Assembly: GCF_021431965.1 (NCBI RefSeq)
Contig: NZ_CP090370.1
Location: 1,488,001-1,552,000 of the forward strand
DNA: 64,000 nucleotides
Direction of reading: 5' to 3'
Origin: Erythrobacter sp. SDW2
GTDB taxonomy: Bacteria; Pseudomonadota; Alphaproteobacteria; Sphingomonadales; Sphingomonadaceae
Each line of letters opens with the position of its first letter. The first letter of the stretch is position 1. This document shows, piece after piece, positions 35,803-45,307 of the stretch. The position numbers and the translations under genes are program-made. The notes under the pieces are model-generated. The model was not told where the DNA came from. It saw nothing but the letters and a program-made list of their open reading frames with translations, and ran no database searches.

Positions 35803-36809
35803 ATATCGACGCAGATCTTGCCGAAGTGCTTGTTCGCCGCCTGATGGCGGAAGGCATCGGCCAGGTCGGCGAGCGCGAAGTGGTCGGAGATTTCCGGCAC
35901 GATGCCATTGGCCTCGATCGCGGCGATCATGTCGAGCTGCTGCTTGCGGCTGCCGACCGTAAGCCCCTGCACCCGCAGGTTCTTGGCCATCAGCAGCGCG
36001 GTCTGGACCGGTCCGGCAAAGCCCGTCAGCACGCCGATCAGTGCCACATGCCCGCCAACGCGGGTGGCGATCATCGACTGGTCGAGCGTGCCCGCGCCGC
36101 CTATCTCGACCACGCAATCGACACCCTTGCCGCCGGTGATGCCGAGCGCCGCAGCGCCCCAGGCCTGGACTTCCTTGTAATTGATCAGATGATCCGCGCC
36201 GAGCGCCTTCAATCGCTCCAGCTTCTCGCCGCTCGAACTGGTGGCAATGACCTGCGCGCCTGCCATCTTGGCGAATTGCAGCGCGAAGATCGACACACCG
36301 CCGCTGCCTTGCACCAGCACGGTGTCGCCCGGCTTGATGGCGTTGTCGACGAACAGCGCGCGCCACGCGGTGAGGCCGGCGCAGGTCAGCGTTGCCGCCT
36401 GTGCCGCGCTGTAACCCTTGGGCACGCGGGTAAACCAGTGGGTCGGTGCGGTCACGCTTTCGCGGGCGTAGCCGTCGATCCCGTCGCCCGGCACGCGGGT
36501 GAAGGCGCTCTGCGGCGGTGTGCCGTCGAGCCAGTCGGGGAAGAAGGTCGAGACGACCAGGTCGCCAACGACATACTCGGTCACGCCTTCGCCAATGGCA
36601 ATGACTTCGCCCGCGCCGTCCGACATCGGGATGCGCCCCGCCGCCGCCGGGATCATCCCGGCGACCACGGCGAAGTCGTGGTAGTTGAGCGAGCTCGCCC
36701 GCACCCGCACTGTGATTTCGCCCGGACCAGGGGCGGGGGCCTCGTCGATGTCGACATATTCAAGTGTGTCGAGGGTGGACGGCTGGCCTCCCGTACGGAT
36801 CGCCTTCAT
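35799..36809 (-). CDS. NAD(P)-dependent MDR-family alcohol dehydrogenase/quinone reductase-like
   Basis: A 336-aa medium-chain dehydrogenase/reductase. It has NYHDFAVVAG, PMSDGAGEVIAIGEGV, the cofactor segment GDTVLVQGSGGVSIFALQFAKMAGA and CVVEIGGAGTLDQSM. The Cys/His ligands of the catalytic zinc are not all present (there is no GHE and no four-Cys lobe), so it is probably a zinc-free reductase of the quinone oxidoreductase group. Its ATG overlaps the stop of the amidohydrolase gene (ATGA), so the two are one operon. Substrate not predictable. Confidence 0.82.
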   Translation of the reverse strand: MKAIRTGGQPSTLDTLEYVDIDEAPAPGPGEITVRVRASSLNYHDFAVVAGMIPAAAGRIPMSDGAGEVIAIGEGVTEYVVGDLVVSTFFPDWLDGTPPQSAFTRVPGDGIDGYARESVTAPTHWFTRVPKGYSAAQAATLTCAGLTAWRALFVDNAIKPGDTVLVQGSGGVSIFALQFAKMAGAQVIATSSSGEKLERLKALGADHLINYKEVQAWGAAALGITGGKGVDCVVEIGGAGTLDQSMIATRVGGHVALIGVLTGFAGPVQTALLMAKNLRVQGLTVGSRKQQLDMIAAIEANGIVPEISDHFALADLADAFRHQAANKHFGKICVDI

Positions 36810-38569
36810 TCGGCTGCCTCCAGCATCTCGACCCGCTGCGGGCCACGGATCAGGCCGCCGGGGGCTTCACCGGTCCATTGCCCTTCGCGGAAAGTGACCA
36901 CGCCGGTCTTGACGGTGCAGACATAGCCCTCGGCCTTCTGCAGCAGGCGTTTGCCGCCTGCCGGCAGATCGAACGCCAGCCACGGCTTGCCGAGCTTGAG
37001 CCGTTCCATGTCGATTACGTTGAGGTCGGCCAGATAGCCTGGCGCGAGGATACCGCGATCTTCCAGCCCATAGAGCCGCGCGGTGTCGTTGCACTGGCGC
37101 TTTATCGCGTTCTCCAGTGTGATGGTCCCGCGCGCGCGGTCACGCACCCAATGCTGCAGCATGAAGGTGGGCGAGGCAGCATCGCAGATGGTGCCGCAAT
37201 GCGCGCCGCCATCGCTGAGCGAGTTCACCGTGTCGTCCGACTGCTGCAGGTCCATCAGGAAGTCGAGGTTGCCGTCGGCATAGTTGAGGATCGGCAGGTA
37301 GATGAAGCCCTTGCCGTTATCGCGGCACAGCAGGTCATACGCGTATTCGTCGCCCGAGACGCCCGCAGCCTTTGCCCGTTCGAGGATGCTTTCCGCCGCG
37401 GTCGGTTCGTAGTTGAAGTCCGGGTCCATCTCGAACTGCATGTTCCAGCCGCCGCACACCACCATGATGAGGCCGATGATGTCCTGGTTGACCTCGGAAA
37501 AATCGTGCTGCTCGGCCAGCATCCGGGCCTTGAATGCGGGATCGAGCAGTTTTGCCCGCTGTTCCTCCCACGGCAGCCCTTCGACTTCCTGCCAGCTCGG
37601 CTTGAGGCGGAAGGGATGGACGGTGCCCTGCCATGCCATGACGATGCCATTGCCGCGCAGCGCAATCTGGGCGACGATATTGGCGCCGTTGTCGTTCTCG
37701 GCCCGCATCGAGGCAATCTGCTCCTCCAGCGGCAGTTCCTTGGCAATGGACTGGAGCGCGGCAAAGGTGACGGGCAGGCCGGTCTCGCGGCTCATCTTGC
37801 CCATCCAGCCGAATTCGTCCCATTCGCGCATCATGTCGCTGGCCATCTCGAAAACGCCGTGGCCGACGCGCCCCATAGCGCGGCCGATCTCGACCAGCTC
37901 CTCCGCCGTGGCGGTAGTGCCGGGGACGACTTCGCCGTCGATATCGCGGTGCAGAACGGTGCGGCTGGTCGAGAAGCCAAGCGCGCCGGCGCGGACGCCT
38001 TCCTCGACGATGGCGGCCATCTTGGCGATATCCTCCTCTGTCGGGATCGCGCCCGGGCGCTCGCGGTCACCCAGCACATAGGCGCGCACCGCGCCGTGGG
38101 GCACATGGGTGCCGACATCGACAGTGCGCGGCAGTTCCTCGAGTGCGTCGAGATATTCGGGGAAGGTCTCCCAGTTCCACTTCAGCCCTTCGGAGAGCGC
38201 GGTGCCGGGAATGTCCTCGACGCCTTCCATCAGGCCGATCAGCCATTCGTGCTTGTCGGGCGCGGCCGGGGCGAAGCCGACGCCGCAATTGCCCATGACC
38301 ACCGTGGTGACGCCATGCCAGCTCGACGGGGCCATTTCCCGGTCCCAGGTTGCCTGCCCGTCGTAATGGGTGTGGACGTCGACGAAGCCGGGAGTGACGA
38401 TCTTGCCGCTGGCGTCGATTTCCTCCGCGCCGGTGCCGGTGACTTCGCCGACCTTGGCGATCAGCCCGTCCTTGATGGCAACATCGCCTGTGAAGCGCGC
38501 TGCCCCGGTGCCGTCGACGATGGTTCCGCCCCGGATGACGAGATCGTATTGCGCCCCAGAACTCGGCAT
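36806..38569 (-). CDS. Amidohydrolase-3 family protein, N-acyl-D-amino-acid deacylase-like
   Basis: A 587-aa metal hydrolase from [22 protein letters not shown], preceded by GGAGAGGA. It shows [17 protein letters not shown] (metal His-x-His), [24 protein letters not shown] and the Asp in [15 protein letters not shown]; the end [20 protein letters not shown] is the family C-terminus. Relatives release free D-amino acids from N-acyl forms or act on dihydropyrimidine-type rings. It is longer than D-aminoacylases (~480 aa) because of an internal segment around residues 290-420. It is divergent from the epoxide-hydrolase-like gene and coupled to the MDR gene. Confidence 0.83.
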   Translation of the reverse strand: MPSSGAQYDLVIRGGTIVDGTGAARFTGDVAIKDGLIAKVGEVTGTGAEEIDASGKIVTPGFVDVHTHYDGQATWDREMAPSSWHGVTTVVMGNCGVGFAPAAPDKHEWLIGLMEGVEDIPGTALSEGLKWNWETFPEYLDALEELPRTVDVGTHVPHGAVRAYVLGDRERPGAIPTEEDIAKMAAIVEEGVRAGALGFSTSRTVLHRDIDGEVVPGTTATAEELVEIGRAMGRVGHGVFEMASDMMREWDEFGWMGKMSRETGLPVTFAALQSIAKELPLEEQIASMRAENDNGANIVAQIALRGNGIVMAWQGTVHPFRLKPSWQEVEGLPWEEQRAKLLDPAFKARMLAEQHDFSEVNQDIIGLIMVVCGGWNMQFEMDPDFNYEPTAAESILERAKAAGVSGDEYAYDLLCRDNGKGFIYLPILNYADGNLDFLMDLQQSDDTVNSLSDGGAHCGTICDAASPTFMLQHWVRDRARGTITLENAIKRQCNDTARLYGLEDRGILAPGYLADLNVIDMERLKLGKPWLAFDLPAGGKRLLQKAEGYVCTVKTGVVTFREGQWTGEAPGGLIRGPQRVEMLEAAE

Positions 38570-38639
38570 GGTCCTCTCCTCCCATTTCACTTTGCAACCG
38601 ACGTAGCACAGAGTCTCGCTCGGTGATAAGCCCTCAATT

Positions 38640-39548
38640 ATGACACGACAGGCAAGCTGGACGCCCGACGCGGCGAGCGGGATTTCGATCGACTGGGTCG
38701 AGGCCAACGGACTGACTTTCGAGGTGGCGCAAGCCGGTGAAGGGGACCATCTCGCGCTTTGCGTGCACGGCTTTCCGGAACTGCATTTCAGCTGGCGCGC
38801 CCAGATGCAGCACCTTGCCGGCATGGGCTACCGCGTCTGGGCACCGAACCTGCGCGGCTATGGCGGGACCACCCGGCCCGAAGGCGTGCGGAACTATGCA
38901 CTCGACCATCTGACGCAGGATATCGCAGCGCTGATCGATGCCAGCGGCTGTTCCAAGGTCACGCTGATCGCGCATGACTGGGGCGCAGTGATCGCCTGGA
39001 CCTTCGCCATCCTCAAGCTCCGTGCGCTCGAGCGGCTCGTGATCATGAACGTGCCGCACCCTATGGTCGGACGACGCGAGATCCGCCATTGGCGGCAGCT
39101 GAAGAAGAGCTGGTACATCTTCTTCTTCCAGCTGCCGTGGCTGCCGGAGAAGCTACTGGGGCGCGGTGGCGGCAAGGCCATCGGCAAGATCTTCGAGCGG
39201 ACCAGTAGCAATCCGCAGAACTTCGGGCCCGATGTGCAGGCGGTCTATAACGCCGCCTCAAGCCGCCCCGGGGCCTATACCGCCATGGTCAATTACTATC
39301 GCGCATTGCTGCGCCATGGCGATAGTGTCGATCTGGGCGACCACCGCATCGATGTGCCAACGCTGCTGGTGTGGGGCGAGGAGGATGTCGCGCTCAATAT
39401 CCACTGCACCGAGGGGACCGAGGAGTGGGTGCCCGACATCACCGTGCGCCGCCTGCCGGGGGTATCGCACTGGGTGCAGCAGGACGCGCCGGACCAGGTC
39501 AACGCAATCCTCGGCGACTGGCTGCCTAACTACGCTCCGGCATCCTGA
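38640..39548 (+). CDS. Epoxide-hydrolase-like alpha/beta hydrolase
   Basis: A 302-aa soluble enzyme with CVHGFPELHFSW, PNLRGYGGTTRP, the nucleophile Asp in LIAHDWGAVIAW (residue ~113), an acid in VWGEEDVAL and the His in GVSHWVQQDAP. Asp as nucleophile in HDWG and the HGFPE motif fit soluble epoxide hydrolases and haloalkane dehalogenases. The cap domain (residues ~140-220) includes SWYIFFFQLPWLPE, common in epoxide hydrolases. Divergent from the amidohydrolase (70 bp apart). Its 3' end overlaps the convergent MFS gene by 23 bp. Confidence 0.85.
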   Translation: MTRQASWTPDAASGISIDWVEANGLTFEVAQAGEGDHLALCVHGFPELHFSWRAQMQHLAGMGYRVWAPNLRGYGGTTRPEGVRNYALDHLTQDIAALIDASGCSKVTLIAHDWGAVIAWTFAILKLRALERLVIMNVPHPMVGRREIRHWRQLKKSWYIFFFQLPWLPEKLLGRGGGKAIGKIFERTSSNPQNFGPDVQAVYNAASSRPGAYTAMVNYYRALLRHGDSVDLGDHRIDVPTLLVWGEEDVALNIHCTEGTEEWVPDITVRRLPGVSHWVQQDAPDQVNAILGDWLPNYAPAS

Positions 39549-40932
39549 CCGAGAACAGCACAGCGAGGCCGATCAGGAATAACACCGAGATCGACGCCAT
39601 GCCGATCCGCTGGCTGGTGAACCACAGCGTGAAATACTCGACCAGCAGCGGGCCCATCCACACGGTGATGGTTCCGGCGATGGCATAGAGCCCGAAGAAC
39701 TCGCCGCTCCGGCCAGCTGGCGCGAGCGTAACCAGCATCGAGCGGCTAGACGAAATGCTAGCCGTGGCAGTGACCGCGACGACGCTTATGAGCGCAAGAT
39801 ACACCAGGTCCGAAAGCGACTGGAATACCAGGCCATTCCACACCTCATAGTTCTGCACCAGGCCGAAGCCGAGACTTTCCTGCGTGATCGAAAGCTGCGC
39901 CACGAGCGTCAGGACCATTGCGGTGATCTCGATGATCAGAGCATTCTTCACACCGACCTTGCCATCCAGCCAGCCGCCGAACAGGCCCCCAAGGAAGGCC
40001 CAGGCCGAGGCGAAAATGGCGTAGCACAGCATCTCGAGGAAGCCCCATTCGAGCAGCAACGCGACATAGACCGCGCCCAGCGCCAGCAGCGCCGCCATGG
40101 CATCGGCATAGAACATGCGGGCGACGAGGTATTTGAGCAATTCCCGGTATTTGGTCGCCTCGCGCAGCGTCTGCAGCACGCTCTGCGCCCCGCTGACCAC
40201 CGCCTTGCGCCAGCTCGCGCCGCGCACTCCAGGGTCTTTGGAATTGAGAAAGAATGGTATCGAGAAAGCTGCCAGCCAAACCGCGCAGATCGGTCCGGCG
40301 AGCCGCGCATGTTCGAAGCGGGCGAGGTCCACACCGAATTGCGGCGCGGCGAAGGGCCATTGGATGGTTCCGGGCAGGATGAACAGGAAAACCATGGCGA
40401 CGAAGATCAGCACTGCGGCCAGATTGCCGAGCCCTAGCCCGAGGCCGGAAATCATCGACAGCTTGCTCGGCTCGCCGGCGACGCTCAGCATCGCGTTGTG
40501 AGTGACTTCGGAATAGGTGTAGCTGACATAGGCAATGACCAGCAGCGCCATGATGGCCCAAACCGGCAAGCCCTCTCCGCCCGGCATGGCAAACCATAGC
40601 AGCGCAGAGCAGACCGTGATCGAGCCGAGGAACACCGCCAGGATCGGCTTGAGCCTCCCGCCCCGATCGAGCGCGGCACCGAGGAAGGGTGCGGTGAGCG
40701 CCGCGATCAAACCGGCCCATTTGGTGACCGAGGCGATAGTCGCCTGCCCCTGGGCATTGGCGGCGGCGCGGGCCGCTTCCGGCTCCATACCGCTCAGCGT
40801 TCGGCCCGCCAGCAGGTCCGCTCCGATGATATCGCGCGCGAAATAGGGCGCGAAAATGTAGATGACGATCAGGATGTAGTAGGGGTTGCGGGCCCATTCG
40901 AAGACCGCCCAGGCGAAGCCGGTTTTGTCCAT
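39526..40932 (-). CDS. UMF1-type MFS transporter
   Basis: An inner-membrane transporter of 468 aa with about 12 hydrophobic segments. It starts MDKTGFAWAVFEWARNPYYIL, the signature of UMF1/Atg22-like transporters of proteobacteria, and has APFLGAALDRGGRLKP, GLGLGLGNLAAVL and LGGLFGGWLDGKVGVKNAL. The long frame begins at 41115 (GTG), but those 61 extra residues are His/Pro-rich and not family-like, and no good ribosome binding site is seen there. The substrate is unknown; relatives may export amino acids or peptides. No clear operon partner. Confidence 0.83.
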   Translation of the reverse strand: MDKTGFAWAVFEWARNPYYILIVIYIFAPYFARDIIGADLLAGRTLSGMEPEAARAAANAQGQATIASVTKWAGLIAALTAPFLGAALDRGGRLKPILAVFLGSITVCSALLWFAMPGGEGLPVWAIMALLVIAYVSYTYSEVTHNAMLSVAGEPSKLSMISGLGLGLGNLAAVLIFVAMVFLFILPGTIQWPFAAPQFGVDLARFEHARLAGPICAVWLAAFSIPFFLNSKDPGVRGASWRKAVVSGAQSVLQTLREATKYRELLKYLVARMFYADAMAALLALGAVYVALLLEWGFLEMLCYAIFASAWAFLGGLFGGWLDGKVGVKNALIIEITAMVLTLVAQLSITQESLGFGLVQNYEVWNGLVFQSLSDLVYLALISVVAVTATASISSSRSMLVTLAPAGRSGEFFGLYAIAGTITVWMGPLLVEYFTLWFTSQRIGMASISVLFLIGLAVLFSVRMPERS

Positions 40933-41180
40933 CGCCCCGCCGGTGCCATGCGTTGGGCGGGCCAGTTGTTCGGGATGATGGGTGTCGACGTAGCTGTCGT
41001 CATGATGCGCAGGGGTGGTGACCGTCACAGGCGTCGCGTGCTCCCGTATGCGAGCGCGCGGCGGCGGCTTTGTGCCGTCCGTTTCGCTGCTCCTCTCCGG
41101 AAACAGGGGTGTCACATGCGTAGAAAGCTGTCCAGCAAATAGGTTTCAACGCACTACCGAGCCCGACGTGCGTTGATGTC

Positions 41181-42035
41181 TCAGGCGGCCTCTGCTTCCT
41201 CGCCTGCGTCCTCATCCAGGAACGAACGCAGCTGCGCGATGCTCTCGTCCGGGTGCGTCAGCAGGAACAGGTGGCCGCCGCCCTTCACAGTGTAGAGGCG
41301 GCTGTTGGGGATCAGCGTGGCGAGGAACTTGCCGTTGATGGGGAGCACGATCTGGTCATCGTCGCCCATCATGATCAGCGTTTCCTTCTTCAGGAACGGC
41401 AGCGCCGGGGCGCTGGTCCAGCCCAGCATGCACAGCAGCTGATAGACATAGCCGCGCGGGCTTGGCGGCTTGAGGCGGCCGATATGGCTGTCCTTCCGGT
41501 GCGCCGCGCCATCGGCATCGAGTCCGCCATAAAGGGTGGCGAAATGCTCGTTCATGAACTCCGGGTCGATATAGCGGCGCGGATCGGCCATCTTGGTGAA
41601 GGAGGCCGGATTGCCAGGCACCATCAGCATCCCCGCAGTTGTAGCGATCAGGACCAGCTTGCGGACCCGGTTCGCATGCTGCAGCGTGAAGTGCTGCGCC
41701 ATAGCGCCGCCCCAGCTGATGCCGACGCAATCGACCTCTTCCAGGCCGTAGCGATCGAGCAGCTTGGCCGTCGTCCAGCTCATGGTGAAGGGGTTGTACG
41801 GCACCACCGGGTCGGGCGATTCCCCGACACCGGGCATGTCGAACATGATGAAGCCGCGGTCGCTCAGCGCTTCGGCCAGCGGCGCGACCGCTTCGATATT
41901 GGCGCCGATGCCGTTGAAGAACAGGATCGGCGGGTGTTCCGAAGGCTGGTCAAGCCGCCAGGTGGCCACCCGCAGAGTGCGCCCGCCAACCTCTTCCATC
42001 GAGATATCGGCGGTCAGTTCCTGTTTCTTTTTCAA
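41181..42035 (-). CDS. phaZ: Poly(3-hydroxyalkanoate) depolymerase, medium-chain type
   Basis: An intracellular depolymerase that mobilises PHA granules. The 284-aa alpha/beta-hydrolase has ILFFNGIGANIEAVAPL, MFDMPGVGESP, the nucleophile in CVGISWGGAMAQHF, the acid in MMGDDDQIVLPING and the His in KGGGHLFLLTHPDE, matching PhaZ of pseudomonads. The start is TTG at 42035: GGAGGG lies 7-12 nt upstream (42043-42048) and no ATG fits. The next gene upstream, phaC, ends 41 bp before, so phaC-phaZ form an operon in which synthesis and breakdown are co-expressed. Confidence 0.88.
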   Translation of the reverse strand: MKKKQELTADISMEEVGGRTLRVATWRLDQPSEHPPILFFNGIGANIEAVAPLAEALSDRGFIMFDMPGVGESPDPVVPYNPFTMSWTTAKLLDRYGLEEVDCVGISWGGAMAQHFTLQHANRVRKLVLIATTAGMLMVPGNPASFTKMADPRRYIDPEFMNEHFATLYGGLDADGAAHRKDSHIGRLKPPSPRGYVYQLLCMLGWTSAPALPFLKKETLIMMGDDDQIVLPINGKFLATLIPNSRLYTVKGGGHLFLLTHPDESIAQLRSFLDEDAGEEAEAA

Positions 42036-42042
42036 ATTCGAT

Positions 42043-42048
42043 CCCTCC
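42043..42048 (-). promoter_or_regulatory. Shine-Dalgarno sequence deciding the phaZ TTG start
   Basis: GGAGGG on the minus strand, 7 nt from the TTG at 42035. The only in-frame ATG nearby is inside the conserved N-terminus and has no such site. Confidence 0.7.
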
Positions 42049-42076
42049 GAAGGCGTCGTCCGAAGGGAGCGACGGC

Positions 42077-43762
42077 TCAGACTTCCTCCACTACGTAGAG
42101 ACCGGGGGCCGGGTCCAGCGGTTTGTAGTCGGCATTCCCCAATTCCTTGGGCGCTGCATGCTGCTTGCCGCTGCGGGCCTGGACCCATTCCATCCAGTAA
42201 GGCCACCAGCTGCCGACCACTTCCTCGGCGCCCGCCTGCCATTCGTCGGCGGTCTCGGGCAGCTTCTTGGCGCTATTGAGATAGTACTTCGCCTTGGGAT
42301 TGCCCGGCGGGTTGAGGATCGCCTGCATATGGCCCGAATGGCTCAGCACATAGGTCACGTCCTTGGAGCCGAACAGCCGGGTCGACCGGTAGGTCGCTTT
42401 CCACGGGGTGATGTGGTCGGTGACCCCGCCGAGGATGAACAGGTCGCTGGTCACCTTGCCGAGATCGATCTTGTGATCGACCATCTCGACCTCGCCCTTC
42501 TTCGTGAAGGCGAGCGTTTCGAAGATCGTCAGGAAGTCGCCCATCAGCGCCGCCGACAGGTTGGTCGCATCGGCGTTCCAGAACAGCACGTCGAAGGCAG
42601 GCGGGTCATCGCCCAGCAGGTAGTTGTTGATGACGTAGTTCCAGATCAGATCATTGGGTCGCAGCCAGGCGAAGCCGCGCGACAAATCGTCGCCCTTGAT
42701 GATACCTTTCTTCGCCGCGCGCTGGCGGGCGAGGGCGAGGCCGTTCTGGCTGATCAGCGAACCGGCCTCGATATCGTTCTGCTTGGGGTGGAGCACGCAG
42801 ACCATCAAAGTCAACGCGCCGAGCAGTTCGTCCTTGTCGCTCGCCAGCTTGCTCGCGAGCATGGCGGCCGTTTGCCCGCCAGAGCATCCCGCGGAGACAT
42901 TGACCTTCTTCGAGCCCGTGATTGCGCTGACCGCCTCCATCGCATCGCGGCAGGAGCGGACGTAGTCGGCCATGTCCCAGTGGCCCTGCTCTTTCGACGG
43001 GTTGCGCCAGCTGATGACGAAGGTCTGGATGCCGTTGTCGAGCTGGTACTTCACCACCGACTTCTCCGGCGAGAGGTCGTTGATGTACATCTTGTTGATC
43101 TGCGGCGGGATCGTCAGCTGCGGGATCTCGTACACTTCGTCCGTGGTCGGGGCGTAGTGGATCAGCTCCATCATCTCGGTCCGCAGCACGACGGAGCCCT
43201 TCGAGGTCGCGACATTCTCGCCCAGCTTGAACGGGCGCTTGTCCACCTGGCTGACCATGCCCTTGTTCTGGGTCATGTCGATATAGGCATTCTTGAGCCC
43301 CTTTATGAGGCTGAGGCCGCCGCTGTCGATCAGCCGCTTCTGCGCGGTCGGATTGCCGATCAGCGTGTTGGTGGGGGCGAGGCCGTCGATGATGATGTTG
43401 GAGATGAAGCGGGCGCGATCTTTCTCCAGATCATCCAGCTCGAGCTCTTCCAGCCAGCTTGCCATGCCCTTCTGTACCGCGAGGTAATACTGCATCCCGG
43501 CGCGCATGAAGGGGTTGTAGCGCCAGGCCGGGTCCATGAAGCGCTTGTCCTTGGGACTGGGCGCCAGCTCGCTCTTGCCGGTCATGATCTTGATCATGTC
43601 GTTGCCCATCTCTTGCGAATGGCGCATCAGCCGCTGCGGATCGGAAGCCGTTTCGCGCAGCAGCACTGCCACTGCGCCGAAGATATCCTCGCGCGTCAGG
43701 CCGACCAGCGGGCCGAGGGCGGTGGTGTACTGGGCGGCTTCGTCTTCGAATTCTACGGCCAT
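42077..43762 (-). CDS. phaC: Polyhydroxyalkanoate synthase
   Basis: It polymerises (R)-3-hydroxyacyl-CoA to PHA on storage granules. The 561-aa product has PFMRAGMQYYLAVQKGM near residue 90, the long segment GLAPTNTLIGNPTAQKRLID, the lipase-box-like GCSGGQTAAMLA (catalytic Cys where hydrolases have Ser), the Asp in GGVTDHITPWKATY and the His in LSHSGHMQAILNPPG. The box is G-C-S-G-G rather than G-Y-C-x-G-G, closer to class II (medium-chain) synthases, which fits the neighbouring depolymerase. A GGGAGAG site precedes the ATG. There is no phaA/B or phasin here. Confidence 0.92.
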   Translation of the reverse strand: MAVEFEDEAAQYTTALGPLVGLTREDIFGAVAVLLRETASDPQRLMRHSQEMGNDMIKIMTGKSELAPSPKDKRFMDPAWRYNPFMRAGMQYYLAVQKGMASWLEELELDDLEKDRARFISNIIIDGLAPTNTLIGNPTAQKRLIDSGGLSLIKGLKNAYIDMTQNKGMVSQVDKRPFKLGENVATSKGSVVLRTEMMELIHYAPTTDEVYEIPQLTIPPQINKMYINDLSPEKSVVKYQLDNGIQTFVISWRNPSKEQGHWDMADYVRSCRDAMEAVSAITGSKKVNVSAGCSGGQTAAMLASKLASDKDELLGALTLMVCVLHPKQNDIEAGSLISQNGLALARQRAAKKGIIKGDDLSRGFAWLRPNDLIWNYVINNYLLGDDPPAFDVLFWNADATNLSAALMGDFLTIFETLAFTKKGEVEMVDHKIDLGKVTSDLFILGGVTDHITPWKATYRSTRLFGSKDVTYVLSHSGHMQAILNPPGNPKAKYYLNSAKKLPETADEWQAGAEEVVGSWWPYWMEWVQARSGKQHAAPKELGNADYKPLDPAPGLYVVEEV

Positions 43763-43814
43763 TGGTGTGGCTCTCCCTGTTTGTGCAGGCGTGCACTAGG
43801 CGCGCCAAGTTACG

Positions 43815-45134
43815 CTATTGTTCCTTTGCCGCAATCATCGCGGCAATATCGACAAACTTTTCGCGCGGGGCACCTGCGCGGCCGGCGGCTTCTTCGGCTT
43901 CCTCGATCTTTTTCCAGTCGCGGAAAGTGACGATGTCGAGGCCTTTGGCGGCGGCAAACTCGTCGAACGCCTTGCGCCCCCGCTTGCCGCCGTTGCCGAG
44001 CGCGCCGCTCTCGATGTCCTCGGCGATTTTCTCGACTACGGAGTAGCCATCGGGGCGGTTGGTGCCGATGGTGCCCGAGGGTCCGCGCCGGGCCCAGCCG
44101 ACGGCGTAGAGCCCGTTGAGGATGCGCCCTTCGTCATTGGCGAAACGCCCGGCCCGCTCGTCGAACGGGACATCGGGAATGGGTGATGTGCGATAGCCGA
44201 TACAGCTGACGACCATATCGGCCTTGATGCGATAGGTCCGGCCCGTGCCGATCGCGCGTCCGGCTTCGACCCGGGTTTCCTCAAGCTCGATTTCCCGAAC
44301 CACGCCGTCGCCATGGAAAACGATGGGGGAGGCGAACATGTCGAACTCGATCGTCACGGGTGTCTCGCCATGGATGCTGGCCGGAATGGCCGCGAAATCG
44401 CGCAGATGGCGGACCGATTTTCGCAGCCCCGGCTCCAGCAGCGCGTCCTCGGCCTCGTCCGGCAGGTCGGCCGGATCGACCATCGGGCTGGCACGCTCCA
44501 GATGCATCAGTTCGCCCAGTTCCTTGGGCGTCATCATGATCTGGTGCGGTCCGCGCCGGCCGACGATTGTGATGGTTTGGATATTGCTCGCGTCGAGCGC
44601 GTGCAGCGCATGCTGGACGATATCCGCCCCGTCGAACTCGCGCGGGGTCTTGGCCAGGATGCGCGCGACGTCGAGCGCGACATTGCCCATACCGATCACC
44701 ACGGCGTGTCGACCGCTAAGGTCGGGAGCGAGCTTTGCAAAATGGGGATGGCCGTTGTACCAGCCGACGAAGGCAGCACTGCCGAAGATGTTGCCCAGTT
44801 CCTCGCCGGGCAGGCCCAGCTCGCGGTCACGCGGGGCGCCTGTGGCGAGCACGACCGCGTCGTACATTTCCTGTAGCTCGCTGACCGAGATGTCTTCGCC
44901 CACGGTTACATTGCCGACAAAGCGGACATTCTCCGTCAGATTGGTCTTCTCGAACCGCCTGGACACGCTCTTGATCGACTGGTGATCCGGCGCGACGCCG
45001 GTGCGGATCAGGCCGAAGGGTACCGGCAGCATGTCGAATATGTCGATCCGGGCATCGTCGCCCCAATGCTTCTGGGCTGCCTCGGCGGTGTAATATCCTG
45101 CCGGGCCGGACCCGATTATGGCGATGTGACGCAA
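43815..45134 (-). CDS. Ferredoxin-NADP reductase of the adrenodoxin-reductase/FprA type
   Basis: A 439-aa flavoprotein that passes electrons between NADPH and ferredoxin or a P450 redox partner. It has the FAD motif IAIIGSGPAGYYTAEAA at the N-terminus, LPVPFGLIRTGVAPDHQ, the NADP motif AVVIGMGNVALDVARILAK and the C-terminal GLYAVGWARRGPSGTIGTNR, the signature of this family. The start is taken as TTG at 45134 because GGGGAGGA lies 9-16 nt upstream and no ATG fits; the longer frame adds 27 non-conserved residues. Convergent spacing to the c-di-GMP gene is 92 bp from its start. Confidence 0.88.
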   Translation of the reverse strand: MRHIAIIGSGPAGYYTAEAAQKHWGDDARIDIFDMLPVPFGLIRTGVAPDHQSIKSVSRRFEKTNLTENVRFVGNVTVGEDISVSELQEMYDAVVLATGAPRDRELGLPGEELGNIFGSAAFVGWYNGHPHFAKLAPDLSGRHAVVIGMGNVALDVARILAKTPREFDGADIVQHALHALDASNIQTITIVGRRGPHQIMMTPKELGELMHLERASPMVDPADLPDEAEDALLEPGLRKSVRHLRDFAAIPASIHGETPVTIEFDMFASPIVFHGDGVVREIELEETRVEAGRAIGTGRTYRIKADMVVSCIGYRTSPIPDVPFDERAGRFANDEGRILNGLYAVGWARRGPSGTIGTNRPDGYSVVEKIAEDIESGALGNGGKRGRKAFDEFAAAKGLDIVTFRDWKKIEEAEEAAGRAGAPREKFVDIAAMIAAKEQ

Positions 45135-45142
45135 GTCCGCAT

Positions 45143-45150
45143 TCCTCCCC
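45143..45150 (-). promoter_or_regulatory. Shine-Dalgarno sequence deciding the FprA-type TTG start
   Basis: GGGGAGGA on the minus strand, 8 nt from the TTG at 45134. An ATG in the same area is out of frame and would give a 9-residue end. Confidence 0.7.
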
Positions 45151-45307
45151 GATCGAAAGCAGGATGCACCCTTGTCCGGCAACTGGCAAGAGCCGCGAAA
45201 AGCGCGCAAATCCATGATCTTTTCATGGCTCGGTGAACGGCAATTAAGCCTGTTCGGTCAGCACGACCTTTAGCCTTTATAAACCGCTTCGGAGGCATAG
45301 CCCGCCC

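Noticed and set aside
36764-38626. Long + strand frame opposite the amidohydrolase gene
   Set aside because: His/Asp/Val-rich composition of an antisense frame; the minus strand has the metal-binding motifs and a ribosome binding site.
42158-43930. Long + strand frame opposite phaC
   Set aside because: No family motif, and the phaC catalytic residues are on the minus strand.
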